From Phycisphaeraceae bacterium (lineage in GTDB: Bacteria; Planctomycetota; Phycisphaerae; Phycisphaerales; UBA1924), in contig JAHCJE010000019.1 in assembly GCA_026128865.1 (NCBI GenBank), positions 1 through 32,331 on the forward strand: DNA of 32,331 bases. The letters run 5' to 3'. The notes beneath the pieces are model-generated. The model had not been told where the DNA came from. It searched no databases and worked only from the letters and a program-made list of their open reading frames with translations. Below are positions 23,701-31,640 of the stretch, one piece after another; the stretch's first letter is position 1, and each line of letters begins with the position of its first letter. The position numbers were made by a program, and so were the translations under genes.

Positions 23701-26700
23701 TGTTCACCTTCATCTCGCCGGTCAACGGCACGGCCACCATCCGCGTCAATCGCGCCGCCGGATCGTCCCTCATCCCGGACGTCATCGTGTTCCGCCAGGA
23801 GGGCGCGCAGGTCAATGCCGTCACCTTCGGCACCGCCGCGAGCGACGGCCTGCTCACGCTCACCGTCAGCGCCCAGAAGGGCGAACGGTTCTACATCTAC
23901 GTCGCCGGCGCGGGCGGCACGCAGGGCCTCTACGACCTCTCGCTCTCCGGCCTCGCGTTCGTGGACGATCACGCCACCTGGTTGGACATCCAGAACGCGA
24001 CCCAGATCGACGTCTTCGACTTCCTCGGCTCCGGCTCGGTGACCGGCAGGATCGAAGGCTCCGGCAACTCCGACGTCTTCAAGGTCCGGTCGAGCGACTT
24101 CGCCGTCTTCACCGCCACTGTCACGAGCCTCACGCAGGGCTTCAACCCGAGGCTGGACGTGTACGAGACCTCCGTCGATCCCGCCGGGCACACGATCCTG
24201 CTCCGCATCGGAAGCAACGACGACATCAGCCCCACCGACACCAACGCACGAGTCGCCTTCGCGGTCAACGGCGATCGAGTCAGCTCCTACACCGGTCTCG
24301 AGTACCCGTGGTACTACCTCCTCGTTCGCGGCTCGAACGCGAACACCGACAACGGCGACTACAGGCTCGACATCACCTTCCCGCCGACCGACGACCACGC
24401 CGACGAGGGGCAGTTCTCGCTCGCGACGCCGGTCGGGATCGACTCCGGCACGGGCGAAGGGGCCGCGACCGGCGTCGTCGAGGTCATCGGCGATACCGAT
24501 CTGTTCCGGTTCACCGCGCCCGCGAGCGGGTTGGCACGCATCACCGTCAGCAGGCCGGGCGGCAGTTCGTTCCTGCCCATGGTCTCCCTCTTGGACGTCG
24601 CCGGCAACGATGTCGTGCCGCCCGTGGACGGCGTCATCCCCGCAGCCATCCAGGGCCAGGTCGTCCGCGGCCAGACCTACTTCGTCCTCGTGCAGGCCTC
24701 GACCATCGCCGCCGGCGCGCAGCGCACCGGCGCCTACACCGTCAACTTCCTCGTTCCCCCGATCGACGACCATCCGAACGCCAACGAGTGGTTCCTGGCG
24801 ACCAACGTTCCACTCGACCACACCACGGGCGACGGGATCGTCGGCACCATGACGCCGGGGCACTTCTCGAACCCGACCATCGCGCCTCTGGGCGACTCGG
24901 ACCTCTTCACCTTCCTCACCATCGCAGACGGAGTGGTCGCCATCACGGTGACTCCGCTCGACACCACTCTCATCGCCATGACGGCGAAGCTCACCATCTT
25001 CGATTCGGAGTTCAACGTCGTCACCAGCGACGTGTCCGTCAACCCCGTCATCGGCACCGGCCCGGGCGAAGCCGTCAGCGTCGTCCTCACCAATACGTTC
25101 ATCAACCAGCGGTACTACGTCCTCGTGCAGGCCAATCTCGACAACCGAACCGGTGAGTACCACCTTCTCATCGACGGCCCGCCCGGCGACGGGTCGGGCG
25201 GCGGCGGTGATCCCGACTTCGATGCCTCGGTTCTCATCAACCTCAGCAGCGAGGACGGCAACGGCTCCGCCAGCGGCGTCATCTCGCGGCCGGGCGAACG
25301 CGACCTCTTCACCTTCACCACCCTCGGCGTCGGCCGCGTCTATGTGCAGGTCGTCACGCCGACCGGCTCACTCCTCGACGCGAGCGTCACCATCCTCAAC
25401 GCACCGAGCTTCCAGGCTGTCCACGCCTTCGACGCCGCGGGCATTCCGGGAGCTACCGCCAACCTCTCCTACGACGTCGCCGGCGCTGGCCAGCAGTTCT
25501 GGATCGTGGTCACCGGCCTCGGCAACGGCGTCGGCTCCTACACGCTCCGCCTCGACACCCCACCGGCCGTGTTCAAGCTGTACTACCCGGAAGGCTTCAC
25601 GGGTTCGACCATCCGCGAGTTCGTCTCGCTCAACAACCCCAACCCATTCCCTGTCACCTACTCCGTCACCCTCCGCTACGAAACCGGCGACCGCGATCAG
25701 GTCATCGTGCAGAACGAGACCATCGCCGCGGGAAGCCGCGGCGGCGTGACGATCAGCGACGCCGCGAACGGCTCGCCCGTCGGCGCCCGCTCAGAGCCGT
25801 ACTCCGTCATCGTCGAGTCCATCGGCGGCCCGCTCGCCGCCACAATGGCACGCTACGACTTCAACAGCGCGGTCGGCGATGCCTTCACCAACCGCATCTC
25901 CACCATCTGGACCTTCGGCCGCGTCGAGCGCGTCCCCGGCTCCATCTTCGATTTCATCGTCTTCTACAACCCCTTCGATTTCGACGTGCACGTCACCTTC
26001 TCGGCCCACGATCCCAACGGCAACGAGGTCTCGTTCACCACGACCGTCAACGGCCTGCGCCGCGGCGGCTGGAATATCAACGAAGTCCTCTCTCTCCCGA
26101 CCGGTGTCTTCGGCGCACGGGTGACCGCCGCAGCCGCCGACCCCGCCAACGCCCCCGCTTTCCGCGGCATCGTCGCCGCCATCAGCCACTACGACTCACC
26201 CGGCATGGCGGGCTTCGGCGCACTCGGTGACTACACGGGCGGAGGGACCATCGGCGCCGTCCCCGGCCTCACCAACGGCAACGGGTCTTCCGCAGAGCTC
26301 GTCCTCTACAACCCCAACCCCGTTCCCGCCTCGATCACCGTCCGTGGGCGATACACCCGCGTCGCGCTCCCCGACGTCGTCAGGACCGTTGAAATCCCCG
26401 CTCGCGGCACCCTCGTGCTCGCGCAGGGCGACCTCGGCTTTGCCGTCGGCCAGCCCGTCGGCGTTCGCTACACCTCGAACGTTCCAGTCACCGCGTTCGG
26501 CTCAGTCCATCAGTTCGGCGAAGGCCATGACGTGCGAGGCACCAGCCTCGCCGCTACTGGCTGGTTCTTCGGCGATGCCTTCATCAACACAGTGCTCGCC
26601 GGCGAGTCGTACTTTGAAACCCTGACGCTCTACAACCCCACGCCGATCTCCACGAATATCTCAATCCGCCTCCTCTTCCTTGACGGCACCGACGACACCC

Positions 26701-26969
26701 TCATCGTCCCCGTCGCCGCTCGTGCGTTCACCGAGGTGCGTCTCCACGAGGTGCTCGGCTCCGCCTTCGAGCCGAACGCGAATCGTCCAGCCCACTTCGA
26801 CCCGTTCTCCGTCCTCGGCCGACCCGGCCTCAACTTCTTCTCGATCTCCGCCACCGCCCCCATTCCCGTCATCGTGGGCTTCAGCCACTACGATCTCTTC
26901 CTTCGCGGCGGCTGGGGCACAGGCGGTGCCCCCTTCGGACTCACCAACGCCGTGCCCACGCTCGGCTGA
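20715..26969 (+). CDS. Giant exported repeat protein with LEPR-XLL-like N terminus
   Basis: The product has 2084 residues. It begins with a basic Ala/Arg-rich segment, then LEHLENRMLLDG at residues 43-54, the planctomycete LEPR-XLL-type export motif, in place of an ordinary signal peptide. Residues about 60-1615 are a string of beta-sandwich units resembling PPC domains, each opening with DDHAD-like text and carrying D.DLF.F (near residues 88, 498, 780, 993, 1119, 1260, 1394 and 1529), followed by T..V..... and YTLR.. ends. After a Gly-rich linker near 1492, residues 1619-2084 hold four repeats built on Y/FYNP or LNNPNP motifs, like DUF5719 domains. No catalytic motif is seen; a surface or matrix role is inferred. 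The ATG at 20715 has GGGAGC upstream; the earlier in-frame ATG at 20658 lacks support. Confidence 0.85.
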   Translation: MSRWERRSFFAHANANAATHANARRVRARAGRPLGARADAAPLEHLENRMLLDGVPGLPHFDDAPLLTLDGSGNATFDEAIDFEGDDDLYRLDVTTTDFITVLADAAKGAGQSQAEFNARVDTRLEIYDRNHALIFTASNSGALSAGTPTEAWVGFVPTTGHFDPQTSVATYFIRVLSDRASGANSTGDYTLRVSTLSTLITPSPSEGSTNSAGTLTRQLEDRVFRLQTGSGSAYDSLVTAVAASADFTQLDTRLDVYSSTGQFITGDSQTAFLTDAYSFFKGNPSSTYYLRVRSDEFAPGRPWAGDYTLVVDASATSLPLDPVRRYGFASALVNLGGINAHRFVSLGTGRTIISAEGSGILPVNDPTMRLYGPNGNLIAISTDFFGDSPQLDVDLIGGQTYFVSIDAFIAGGAIYTIQVESPHTVNLGGIDDHADAGDFANATPIVWNWLGDTTPTAANTPGMFNPMIPGWTYAPVDDHAQVFTGHATGRLHDEPDTDLFSFVPPVDMLGTFAGRADSRSADDGGTDNRIWWAGYRPSTRVEIQVVMYPADQIDPLEPPFDFLNAQIRVIDSVGNVVYPTGGAFNDWIFNPAYRGNEPAGMIDPARYPRQFIPGMPWLDVPSFNGAVFGFDAWGGETYYLEISGTGTGRYSAQVIVDASFDPSDPANIVDPQQWTIGEGSFNDLPFSRIKEFLNAGQWTAATEVALNPITGDGTTPLGSGPNGYFDRSTHYERAYSINTANIPQGPPPPSFLADPTVVGHGIGILQESGGAGIMHPLDTDLYFFTAPRSGFAEVRVNTTGLNDTFSEIEVDWDERPDQDKADDPTLRTATKTKTYNSLLQSGLRIFNRDLEQIVYNNRNPAMVGVTSNEFIGSLGSFTFHERDARVTFPIVQGEVYYIQVESGQRDNYLAWIDDPTLPVQWQHLIGSYDILVHTVAAPSLSALDEGDDVVDGDVNGVAVPVNTEFSTVLAIDDLGQSAFQGRIAHTTNNPFDTDLFTFISPVNGTATIRVNRAAGSSLIPDVIVFRQEGAQVNAVTFGTAASDGLLTLTVSAQKGERFYIYVAGAGGTQGLYDLSLSGLAFVDDHATWLDIQNATQIDVFDFLGSGSVTGRIEGSGNSDVFKVRSSDFAVFTATVTSLTQGFNPRLDVYETSVDPAGHTILLRIGSNDDISPTDTNARVAFAVNGDRVSSYTGLEYPWYYLLVRGSNANTDNGDYRLDITFPPTDDHADEGQFSLATPVGIDSGTGEGAATGVVEVIGDTDLFRFTAPASGLARITVSRPGGSSFLPMVSLLDVAGNDVVPPVDGVIPAAIQGQVVRGQTYFVLVQASTIAAGAQRTGAYTVNFLVPPIDDHPNANEWFLATNVPLDHTTGDGIVGTMTPGHFSNPTIAPLGDSDLFTFLTIADGVVAITVTPLDTTLIAMTAKLTIFDSEFNVVTSDVSVNPVIGTGPGEAVSVVLTNTFINQRYYVLVQANLDNRTGEYHLLIDGPPGDGSGGGGDPDFDASVLINLSSEDGNGSASGVISRPGERDLFTFTTLGVGRVYVQVVTPTGSLLDASVTILNAPSFQAVHAFDAAGIPGATANLSYDVAGAGQQFWIVVTGLGNGVGSYTLRLDTPPAVFKLYYPEGFTGSTIREFVSLNNPNPFPVTYSVTLRYETGDRDQVIVQNETIAAGSRGGVTISDAANGSPVGARSEPYSVIVESIGGPLAATMARYDFNSAVGDAFTNRISTIWTFGRVERVPGSIFDFIVFYNPFDFDVHVTFSAHDPNGNEVSFTTTVNGLRRGGWNINEVLSLPTGVFGARVTAAAADPANAPAFRGIVAAISHYDSPGMAGFGALGDYTGGGTIGAVPGLTNGNGSSAELVLYNPNPVPASITVRGRYTRVALPDVVRTVEIPARGTLVLAQGDLGFAVGQPVGVRYTSNVPVTAFGSVHQFGEGHDVRGTSLAATGWFFGDAFINTVLAGESYFETLTLYNPTPISTNISIRLLFLDGTDDTLIVPVAARAFTEVRLHEVLGSAFEPNANRPAHFDPFSVLGRPGLNFFSISATAPIPVIVGFSHYDLFLRGGWGTGGAPFGLTNAVPTLG

Positions 26970-26995
26970 CGCAACCAGTCAACAACGCCCCCCTC

Positions 26996-27032
26996 GCGGA
27001 GCGGTGTGCCATCCGGCCCCGCTCCGCTTTTT
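26996..27032 (+). terminator. Rho-independent terminator of the giant protein gene
   Basis: Perfect 9-bp stem GCGGAGCGG (26996-27004) with CCGCTCCGC (27019-27027), a 14-nt loop, then TTTTT. It starts 26 nt after the stop codon. The opposite strand lacks a T tract, so it works in one direction only. Confidence 0.9.
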
Positions 27033-27082
27033 GTCTTCAAGCGCACCTGCGCTCAGTCATCACGCAGAGGGATGCTTGCCGG

Positions 27083-27541
27083 TCACTCCGCCGTTGTTGT
27101 CGGATACCCCGCTGCGACCCACGCGTTCAGCCCATCCGCGAACCAGCGGACGTTCCTGTATTCGAGTTCCATCAGCCGTTTCCCGACAGCCCTGGTGGTC
27201 GCCGTTCCGCGATTGTCGCCGTAAACGACGAGACTCCTGAATGACTCCATCTCGGGGTCTCGACCACCCCGAACCGGCAACCGAGTAAGGTCGATGCGCC
27301 TCGCCCCCGGAATATGCCCAACCCTGAATGCCTCTTCTGATCGTGTATCCAGCAGCAGTACCGCCCGCGGCTGACGCTCAGCCTCGACCGTCAAACGCCG
27401 CACTTCGTCCGCGGTGATCCGGGTCCGGTCCAGATGACGGTCGCTCGTCGTCGGGCTACAGCCCGCCAATGCCGCCCCCAACAACGCTCCGGTTGCAATC
27501 GTCCGAATCCGAACAGCTGCCGGTCGATTCCGAGTCCTCAT
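27083..27541 (-). CDS. Rhodanese-like lipoprotein lacking the catalytic Cys
   Basis: A 152-residue protein. The N terminus has basic residues, a hydrophobic run (TIATGALLGAALAG) and a lipobox ending at Cys28, so it should be a lipid-anchored periplasmic protein. Residues about 42-148 form a rhodanese domain: VLLLDTRSEEAFRVGHIPGARRIDL and WFADGLNAWVAAGYP are typical. The active loop reads VVYGDNRGTA, with Gly108 where the sulfur-carrying Cys is expected, so sulfurtransferase activity is unlikely; a binding role is possible. The longer frame to 27868 is rejected because the signal peptide fixes the start. TATTCT ends 6 nt before that ATG. It is divergent from the DsbD-like gene. Confidence 0.8.
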   Translation of the reverse strand: MRTRNRPAAVRIRTIATGALLGAALAGCSPTTSDRHLDRTRITADEVRRLTVEAERQPRAVLLLDTRSEEAFRVGHIPGARRIDLTRLPVRGGRDPEMESFRSLVVYGDNRGTATTRAVGKRLMELEYRNVRWFADGLNAWVAAGYPTTTAE

Positions 27542-27547
27542 AGGGGG

Positions 27548-27553
27548 AGAATA
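27548..27553 (-). promoter_or_regulatory. Leaderless-type -10 element of the rhodanese-like gene
   Basis: TATTCT on the minus strand, 6 nt before the ATG at 27541. There is no ribosome site and no clear -35 box. It supports the short start that begins with the lipoprotein signal. Confidence 0.5.
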
Positions 27554-27610
27554 GTCGGTCGGCCCGGCCTGATCCGCCCGCCCAGGATCGACCGCGAGGG
27601 AGGAACCGGG

Positions 27611-28423
27611 ATGCTCCGCCTCGGAACCACGCTGGTCTTCATGCTCACACCCCTGCATTCTCATGCACAGCCCGGCGACTCGCTGCGCGCCACGCCCCGG
27701 ATCGTCTTTGAACATCTCACCGCTACGCCAGGTCAGACCCTCTGGATCGGTGTCTCCTTCCGAATCGACGATGGATGGCATATCTACTGGGACGGGATCA
27801 ACGACTCCGGGATGGCCGTCGAAGTTGAGGTTGACCTCCCGGATGGATGGCGAACGGGGGAACTCCAATGGCCTGCGCCGAAGCGCTACTTCCCCTCAGA
27901 AGGCATCCTCGATCACATCTATGAGGATCATGTCACCCTGCTCCTGCCTGTCGAAGTGCCGAACACGGCTCATCCTGGCCGGATCGAAAGGCTTCGGCTC
28001 TCCCTCGCCTGGCTGGTCTGCGCCGATCTGTGTCTCCCGGAATCCGCCGACGTCGATGGGCGAATCCTCATCGGCCGTCCAGGCGAACAGCGACGCGACT
28101 CCCGCGATGTTCCGTTGTTCAGGGAAGCACGGGCCCGTCTACCCCGAGAGATTCCCCCTGATTCACTCCGTTGGCAGGGCAGAACTCTTGTGCTGACTGC
28201 ATCAGACGCCTCCCGGATCGCGTTCTATCCGCGACGCTGCTCGCTGGAGCCGGTATCTATCATTGACGAAGGCATCGCCGACGGCGGTCGTCTTGCCGTT
28301 CGGTTCCGGGAGGGCGAGCAGCCCGTCCATGGGGTCATGGAAGTCTGGCCGATCGGCGAGGGGCCGTCGGCCGTGTACCGAGTGTTCACGGAGCCGCCTT
28401 CCGCGGCTCACCCGGGCGAGTGA
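27611..28423 (+). CDS. Stand-alone DsbD N-terminal-domain-like periplasmic protein
   Basis: A 270-residue exported protein. A short signal (LRLGTTLVFMLTPLHSHA, cut near residue 19) precedes an immunoglobulin-like domain of the DsbD alpha type: WIGVSFRIDDGWHIYWDGINDSGMAVEVEVDLPDGW in residues 45-80, LQWPAPKRYFPSEGI, LLPVEVP, and WLVCADLCLPES with Cys137 and Cys141. In DsbD this Cys pair receives electrons from the membrane domain and passes them to periplasmic partners. Here the membrane and C-terminal thioredoxin domains of DsbD are absent. GGGAGGAACC precedes the ATG. The next gene, 58 nt on, is a secreted redoxin, a plausible partner. Confidence 0.8.
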   Translation: MLRLGTTLVFMLTPLHSHAQPGDSLRATPRIVFEHLTATPGQTLWIGVSFRIDDGWHIYWDGINDSGMAVEVEVDLPDGWRTGELQWPAPKRYFPSEGILDHIYEDHVTLLLPVEVPNTAHPGRIERLRLSLAWLVCADLCLPESADVDGRILIGRPGEQRRDSRDVPLFREARARLPREIPPDSLRWQGRTLVLTASDASRIAFYPRRCSLEPVSIIDEGIADGGRLAVRFREGEQPVHGVMEVWPIGEGPSAVYRVFTEPPSAAHPGE

Positions 28424-28481
28424 CCGGCCCAAGCGTCGCCGACGCTCCGGCCCGTCCGGTCAACGCACAAGGAGACCATTC

Positions 28482-29153
28482 ATGCTGAAGCGTTCCCGCA
28501 ACTCCGGCACGATCGCCGCCCTCGTCGCCGCGTGCGCGATGACCATTGGCGCACCTCTCGCAGCCGCGCAAGATGGCGCGAAACTCACCGCGTCCAAGAT
28601 GGTCGAGGTCGAGAAACTGGTGGGCCAGAAGGCGCCGGACTTCAAACTGGTGGACACCGAGGGCAAGACCCACGTCCTGAGCGAGTACGTTCGGCAGGGC
28701 AAGATCGTCGTACTCGAATGGTTCAACGGTGAATGCCCATACGTTGTGAAGCACCACGCCCACAACAAGACCATGAGTGAACTGGCGAAGGCGTACAAGG
28801 ACAAAGGAGTCGTCTGGCTCGCCATCAACTCCGGTCACGATGGCAACTCTTCAACCGGCGCCGACGTCAACGAGAAGTTCCGCAAGGAGTGGGGCATCAC
28901 GTACCCGATTCTGCACGACTTCACCGGCGAGACAGGCCGCGCCTACGGCTCCAAGAATACCCCCACCATGTACGTCATCGACAAGAACGGCATCGTCGCC
29001 TACGCCGGCGCGATCGACAGCGACTCCAGCCCGAACCGCCTCGGCCAGACCAACTACGTGAAGGACGCGCTGGATGCCGTCCTCGCCGGCAGTACCGTCG
29101 CCACGCCCTACGCCAAGCCCTACGGCTGTTCCGTGAAGTACGGGCGCAACTGA
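28482..29153 (+). CDS. Secreted thioredoxin-like redoxin (AhpC/TSA superfamily)
   Basis: A 223-residue protein. Its signal peptide (IAALVAACAMTIGAPLAAA, cut near residue 29) directs it to the periplasm. The thioredoxin-fold domain starts at VGQKAPDFKLVDTEGKTHVLSEYV (48-70). The active loop is WFNGECPYVVKHH with Cys85 and no second Cys three residues on, so it is not a CxxC oxidoreductase. A conserved-looking tail YGCSVKY carries Cys216, a possible resolving Cys. NTPTMYVIDKNGIVAYAGAID is the cis-Pro region. AAGGAGACC precedes the ATG and a clear terminator follows. It may be a peroxidase or a partner of the DsbD-like protein; which is not decidable here. Confidence 0.88.
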   Translation: MLKRSRNSGTIAALVAACAMTIGAPLAAAQDGAKLTASKMVEVEKLVGQKAPDFKLVDTEGKTHVLSEYVRQGKIVVLEWFNGECPYVVKHHAHNKTMSELAKAYKDKGVVWLAINSGHDGNSSTGADVNEKFRKEWGITYPILHDFTGETGRAYGSKNTPTMYVIDKNGIVAYAGAIDSDSSPNRLGQTNYVKDALDAVLAGSTVATPYAKPYGCSVKYGRN

Positions 29154-29183
29154 TCCAGCCGTTCAACACGAATGCGACAACAC

Positions 29184-29218
29184 CGGTCCGGGCCACGCCG
29201 CCCGGGCCGTTTTCTTTT
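29184..29218 (+). terminator. Rho-independent terminator of the redoxin gene
   Basis: CGGTCCGGG (29184-29192) pairs with CCCGGGCCG (29201-29209) over 9 bp with one G-T pair, followed by TTTTCTTTT. It begins 30 nt after the redoxin stop and stops transcripts from running into the convergent gap gene. Confidence 0.88.
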
Positions 29219-29243
29219 CGTTTGCCGCAATCTCTCGCCCCGC

Positions 29244-30284
29244 TCAAGCCACGCCATCACGTGTCGCCATGAACCGGATCAGATCGATGCACCGCGCCGC
29301 GTACCCGGCCTCGTTGTCGTACCACGACACGACCTTGAAGAACCGGTCGTTCAACTGGATGCACGCCTTCGCGTCGTAGATCGACGACCGCCGGTCCCCG
29401 ATGAAGTCGCTCGACACGACCTCCTCGTCGGTGTACCCGAGCACGCCGGACATCGGCCCATCCGCCGCCTGCCGCATCGCCTGGTGGATCGCGTCAAGGC
29501 TCGTCGCCCGCGACGTGCGGAACGTCAGATCAACCGCCGAGACGTCCGCCGTCGGCACGCGGAACGCCATCCCCGTCAGTTTCCCCTTGAGGCTGGGGAT
29601 GCAGAGCGTGACCGCCTTGGCCGCGCCGGTGCTCGCGGGGATGATGTTCTGATAGGCGTTGCGCCCGCCCCGCCAGTCCTTCTTGCTCGGGCCGTCCTGC
29701 GTCGGCTGCGTGGCGGTCGCGGCGTGCACCGTCGTCATCAGCCCCTCCTCAAGCCCGAACGAATCCTGGATCACCTTCGCCACCGGCGCGAGACAGTTCG
29801 TCGTGCAACTCGCGTTCGAAACAACGTCGTGCTTCGCCGGGTCGTACTGCTCGTGGTTCACCTTGAAGCAGAGCGTCGGCACCTGCTCCGTGCTCTTCGT
29901 CGGCGCGGAGATGACGACACGCCGACACCCGTTGTTCTCGACGTGCTTGTGCGCGCCCTCGTAGTCCGTGAACAGCCCCGTCGATTCCAGCACGTACTGG
30001 ACGCCAGCGTCGCCCCACGCCAGTCTCGCCGGGTCGCGCTCCGCCGTCGTCCGCGTCGTGCGCCCGTTGACCGTGAACGACGACTCCGTCGCCTCGACCA
30101 CGGCCGCCTTGCCGCCGAGCATGAACCGCCCGTGCATCGTGTCGTACTTCAGCAGGTACGCGAGATTGTCGGCGGGCACGAGGTCGTTCACCCACGCGAT
30201 CTCGAGCCGCGGGTCCTCGGCCGCGATGCGGTAGACCAGCCGACCGATCCGTCCGAACCCGTTGATCCCGATCCGAATGGCCAT
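29244..30284 (-). CDS. gap: Glyceraldehyde-3-phosphate dehydrogenase (NAD-type)
   Basis: This 346-residue glycolytic enzyme oxidises glyceraldehyde 3-phosphate to 1,3-bisphosphoglycerate. The Rossmann fold starts [14 protein letters not shown]; Asp34 in WVND favours NAD over NADP. The catalytic Cys160 is in SNASCTTNC and His187 in TTVHAA. The S-loop region [26 protein letters not shown] is like E. coli GapA and the cytosolic eukaryotic enzymes, unlike the Bacillus GapA pattern. [17 protein letters not shown] ends the substrate domain. GGAGGTGCGG precedes the ATG, and a promoter candidate lies 52-81 nt upstream. It follows the sugar isomerase-like gene by 87 nt but probably has its own promoter. 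Confidence 0.96.
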   Translation of the reverse strand: MAIRIGINGFGRIGRLVYRIAAEDPRLEIAWVNDLVPADNLAYLLKYDTMHGRFMLGGKAAVVEATESSFTVNGRTTRTTAERDPARLAWGDAGVQYVLESTGLFTDYEGAHKHVENNGCRRVVISAPTKSTEQVPTLCFKVNHEQYDPAKHDVVSNASCTTNCLAPVAKVIQDSFGLEEGLMTTVHAATATQPTQDGPSKKDWRGGRNAYQNIIPASTGAAKAVTLCIPSLKGKLTGMAFRVPTADVSAVDLTFRTSRATSLDAIHQAMRQAADGPMSGVLGYTDEEVVSSDFIGDRRSSIYDAKACIQLNDRFFKVVSWYDNEAGYAARCIDLIRFMATRDGVA

Positions 30285-30335
30285 GACCGCACCTCCGGGT
30301 CTGCTGGGGCCGCGATTGCCGTTGTGTCCGTCGCA

Positions 30336-30365
30336 ACACTAGAGACCACGCCGACCGTCTTTCCA
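30336..30365 (-). promoter_or_regulatory. Candidate promoter of gap
   Basis: On the minus strand TGGAAA (30365-30360), an 18-nt spacer and TAGTGT (30341-30336). The predicted start near 30329 leaves a 45-nt leader with a good Shine-Dalgarno site. The -35 box is at the intergenic boundary, a few bases before the upstream stop. Confidence 0.4.
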
Positions 30366-30371
30366 GCCCCG

Positions 30372-31247
30372 TCAGACCGCGGCGAATGATCGCCGACCGG
30401 ACACGACACCGCCACCTGCTCGCGTCGCGCCGATCCACTTGTGGAGCGTTTCGTCGGCGGCGTGCAGGGCCTGCTCCGCCGGCTCGAGATCGCCGATCCA
30501 CAGCCGGTCCCACTCGTACACGACCCATCCGCCGAAGCCCGTCTCCGCGAGCGCGTCCACCGCCGCCCTGCAAGGCACCTCGCCGCGCCCGAGCGCGCAC
30601 GGGCGCCCCGCCGCCAGGTCCTTCACCCTGACGATCCAGAGCCGGTCGCCGAGCGCGCGGATTGCGTCGCGCGGCTGCTCGCCCACCGCGTGCCCGACCA
30701 CGACCGAATACGCCGCCCCAAGCATCGGGCTGCCCACCCGGTCGATCAGTTCCATCAGGTCTGCGGCCGTCGGGAACGAGCCTCCGTTCTCAACAACGAC
30801 GCGCACGCCGCGGGCACGCCCCGTGTCGGCGACCGCACGAAGCCGGTCCGCGATGCGCTCGATGCAGGACTCCGCTCGCTCGCCCTGCGGCCTCTCGAAC
30901 CCGAACACGCGGACGAAGCCGCAGCCGAGACGATCGGCGAGTTCAACCTCTCGCTGCGCCGCCCGAACCGACCTCGTCACATCGCCGATCACCCGCCCCA
31001 CCACCGGCGGTCGGATCGGCGAGTCGAACCGAGCCGAGGTGGCCAGACAGGGGGTCGCCAGGCCGGCCCGCGCGGCCATCTTCCTGGTCTTCTCAGGGTC
31101 GGTCAGGGCCGGGTCGCACGCGAGGTCGGTCGAAGCAGGGCCGAGCGTCCGCAGTTCGACGCCGTCGAACTCAAGGTGAGCGGCGAAGCCGAAGACCTGG
31201 TCCAGCGTCCATTCGGGGCAGGCCACGGTGCTGAACGCTGTCTTCAT
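30372..31247 (-). CDS. Sugar phosphate isomerase/epimerase-like TIM-barrel protein
   Basis: This 291-residue cytoplasmic protein belongs to the xylose-isomerase-like (AP endonuclease 2) TIM-barrel superfamily. The opening MKTAFSTVACPEWTLDQVFGFAAHLEFDGVELR, the middle RLGCGFVRVFGFERP and RGVRVVVENGGSFPTAADLMELIDRVGSPMLGAAYSVVV, and the late LWIVRVKDLAAGRPCALGRGEVPCRAAVDALAETGFGGWVVYEW are typical: Glu and Asp/His residues at barrel strand ends bind a divalent metal. The usual metal-binding Asp of the mid-barrel strand (LG..YD) seems replaced by AAYSVVVGH. The substrate, probably a polyol or keto-sugar, cannot be named. GAGG precedes the ATG, and a promoter lies about 60 nt upstream. Confidence 0.82.
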   Translation of the reverse strand: MKTAFSTVACPEWTLDQVFGFAAHLEFDGVELRTLGPASTDLACDPALTDPEKTRKMAARAGLATPCLATSARFDSPIRPPVVGRVIGDVTRSVRAAQREVELADRLGCGFVRVFGFERPQGERAESCIERIADRLRAVADTGRARGVRVVVENGGSFPTAADLMELIDRVGSPMLGAAYSVVVGHAVGEQPRDAIRALGDRLWIVRVKDLAAGRPCALGRGEVPCRAAVDALAETGFGGWVVYEWDRLWIGDLEPAEQALHAADETLHKWIGATRAGGGVVSGRRSFAAV

Positions 31248-31640
31248 GACGGAGGCCTCTCGTCGTCCTTGCGGCCCTCATCCGGGCACACCTGCCGGTG
31301 CGGGTCGATGGTAGTGCGGTGATGCAGGCCGTCAATCCGAGGCTGAACGCCAGATAGGGGGGAAGGCAACGAACGAATGCCTACCGCCCGCGCAGCCACG
31401 ACCCGCCGGAAGTCCGATATCGCCTGCAACCGATCCCGACGAAATTGTCGAATAGCACCTAAGAGACCGGAAATACAGGACTTAGCGACAGGGACCGCCC
31501 CCACAACCCACCTTGGCGGCCCTCCTGGCCGGCAAATCGACACGCGCTCGATAACTCGACCGAAGCGGCCCCCCGCCACGGCCGATGGTGATATCGGTAT
31601 GGCAGGGAGACTGCACAGGTCGCGAGGCTTGGAGACTCCC
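31248..31640 (-). other. Intergenic stretch between divergent genes
   Basis: 393 nt without a supported gene. It is less GC-rich than its surroundings, especially around 31410-31490. The promoter of the isomerase-like gene lies at its left side. No promoter for the small lipoprotein on the right is convincing. A minus-strand frame crossing the region gives a domain-free, Arg-rich translation and is not called. Confidence 0.5.
31308..31335 (-). promoter_or_regulatory. Promoter of the isomerase-like gene
   Basis: On the minus strand TTGACG (31335-31330), a 16-nt spacer and TACCAT (31313-31308). The -35 box matches five of six consensus bases. The predicted start near 31301 gives a leader of about 54 nt. 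Confidence 0.55.

Noticed and set aside
22269..25163. 964-codon open frame on the minus strand inside the giant protein gene
   Set aside because: Its translation is a Val/Asp/Arg-rich string with no domain. Codon bias in GC-rich genes keeps the antisense frame open, and the plus-strand frame has clear repeats and an export motif.
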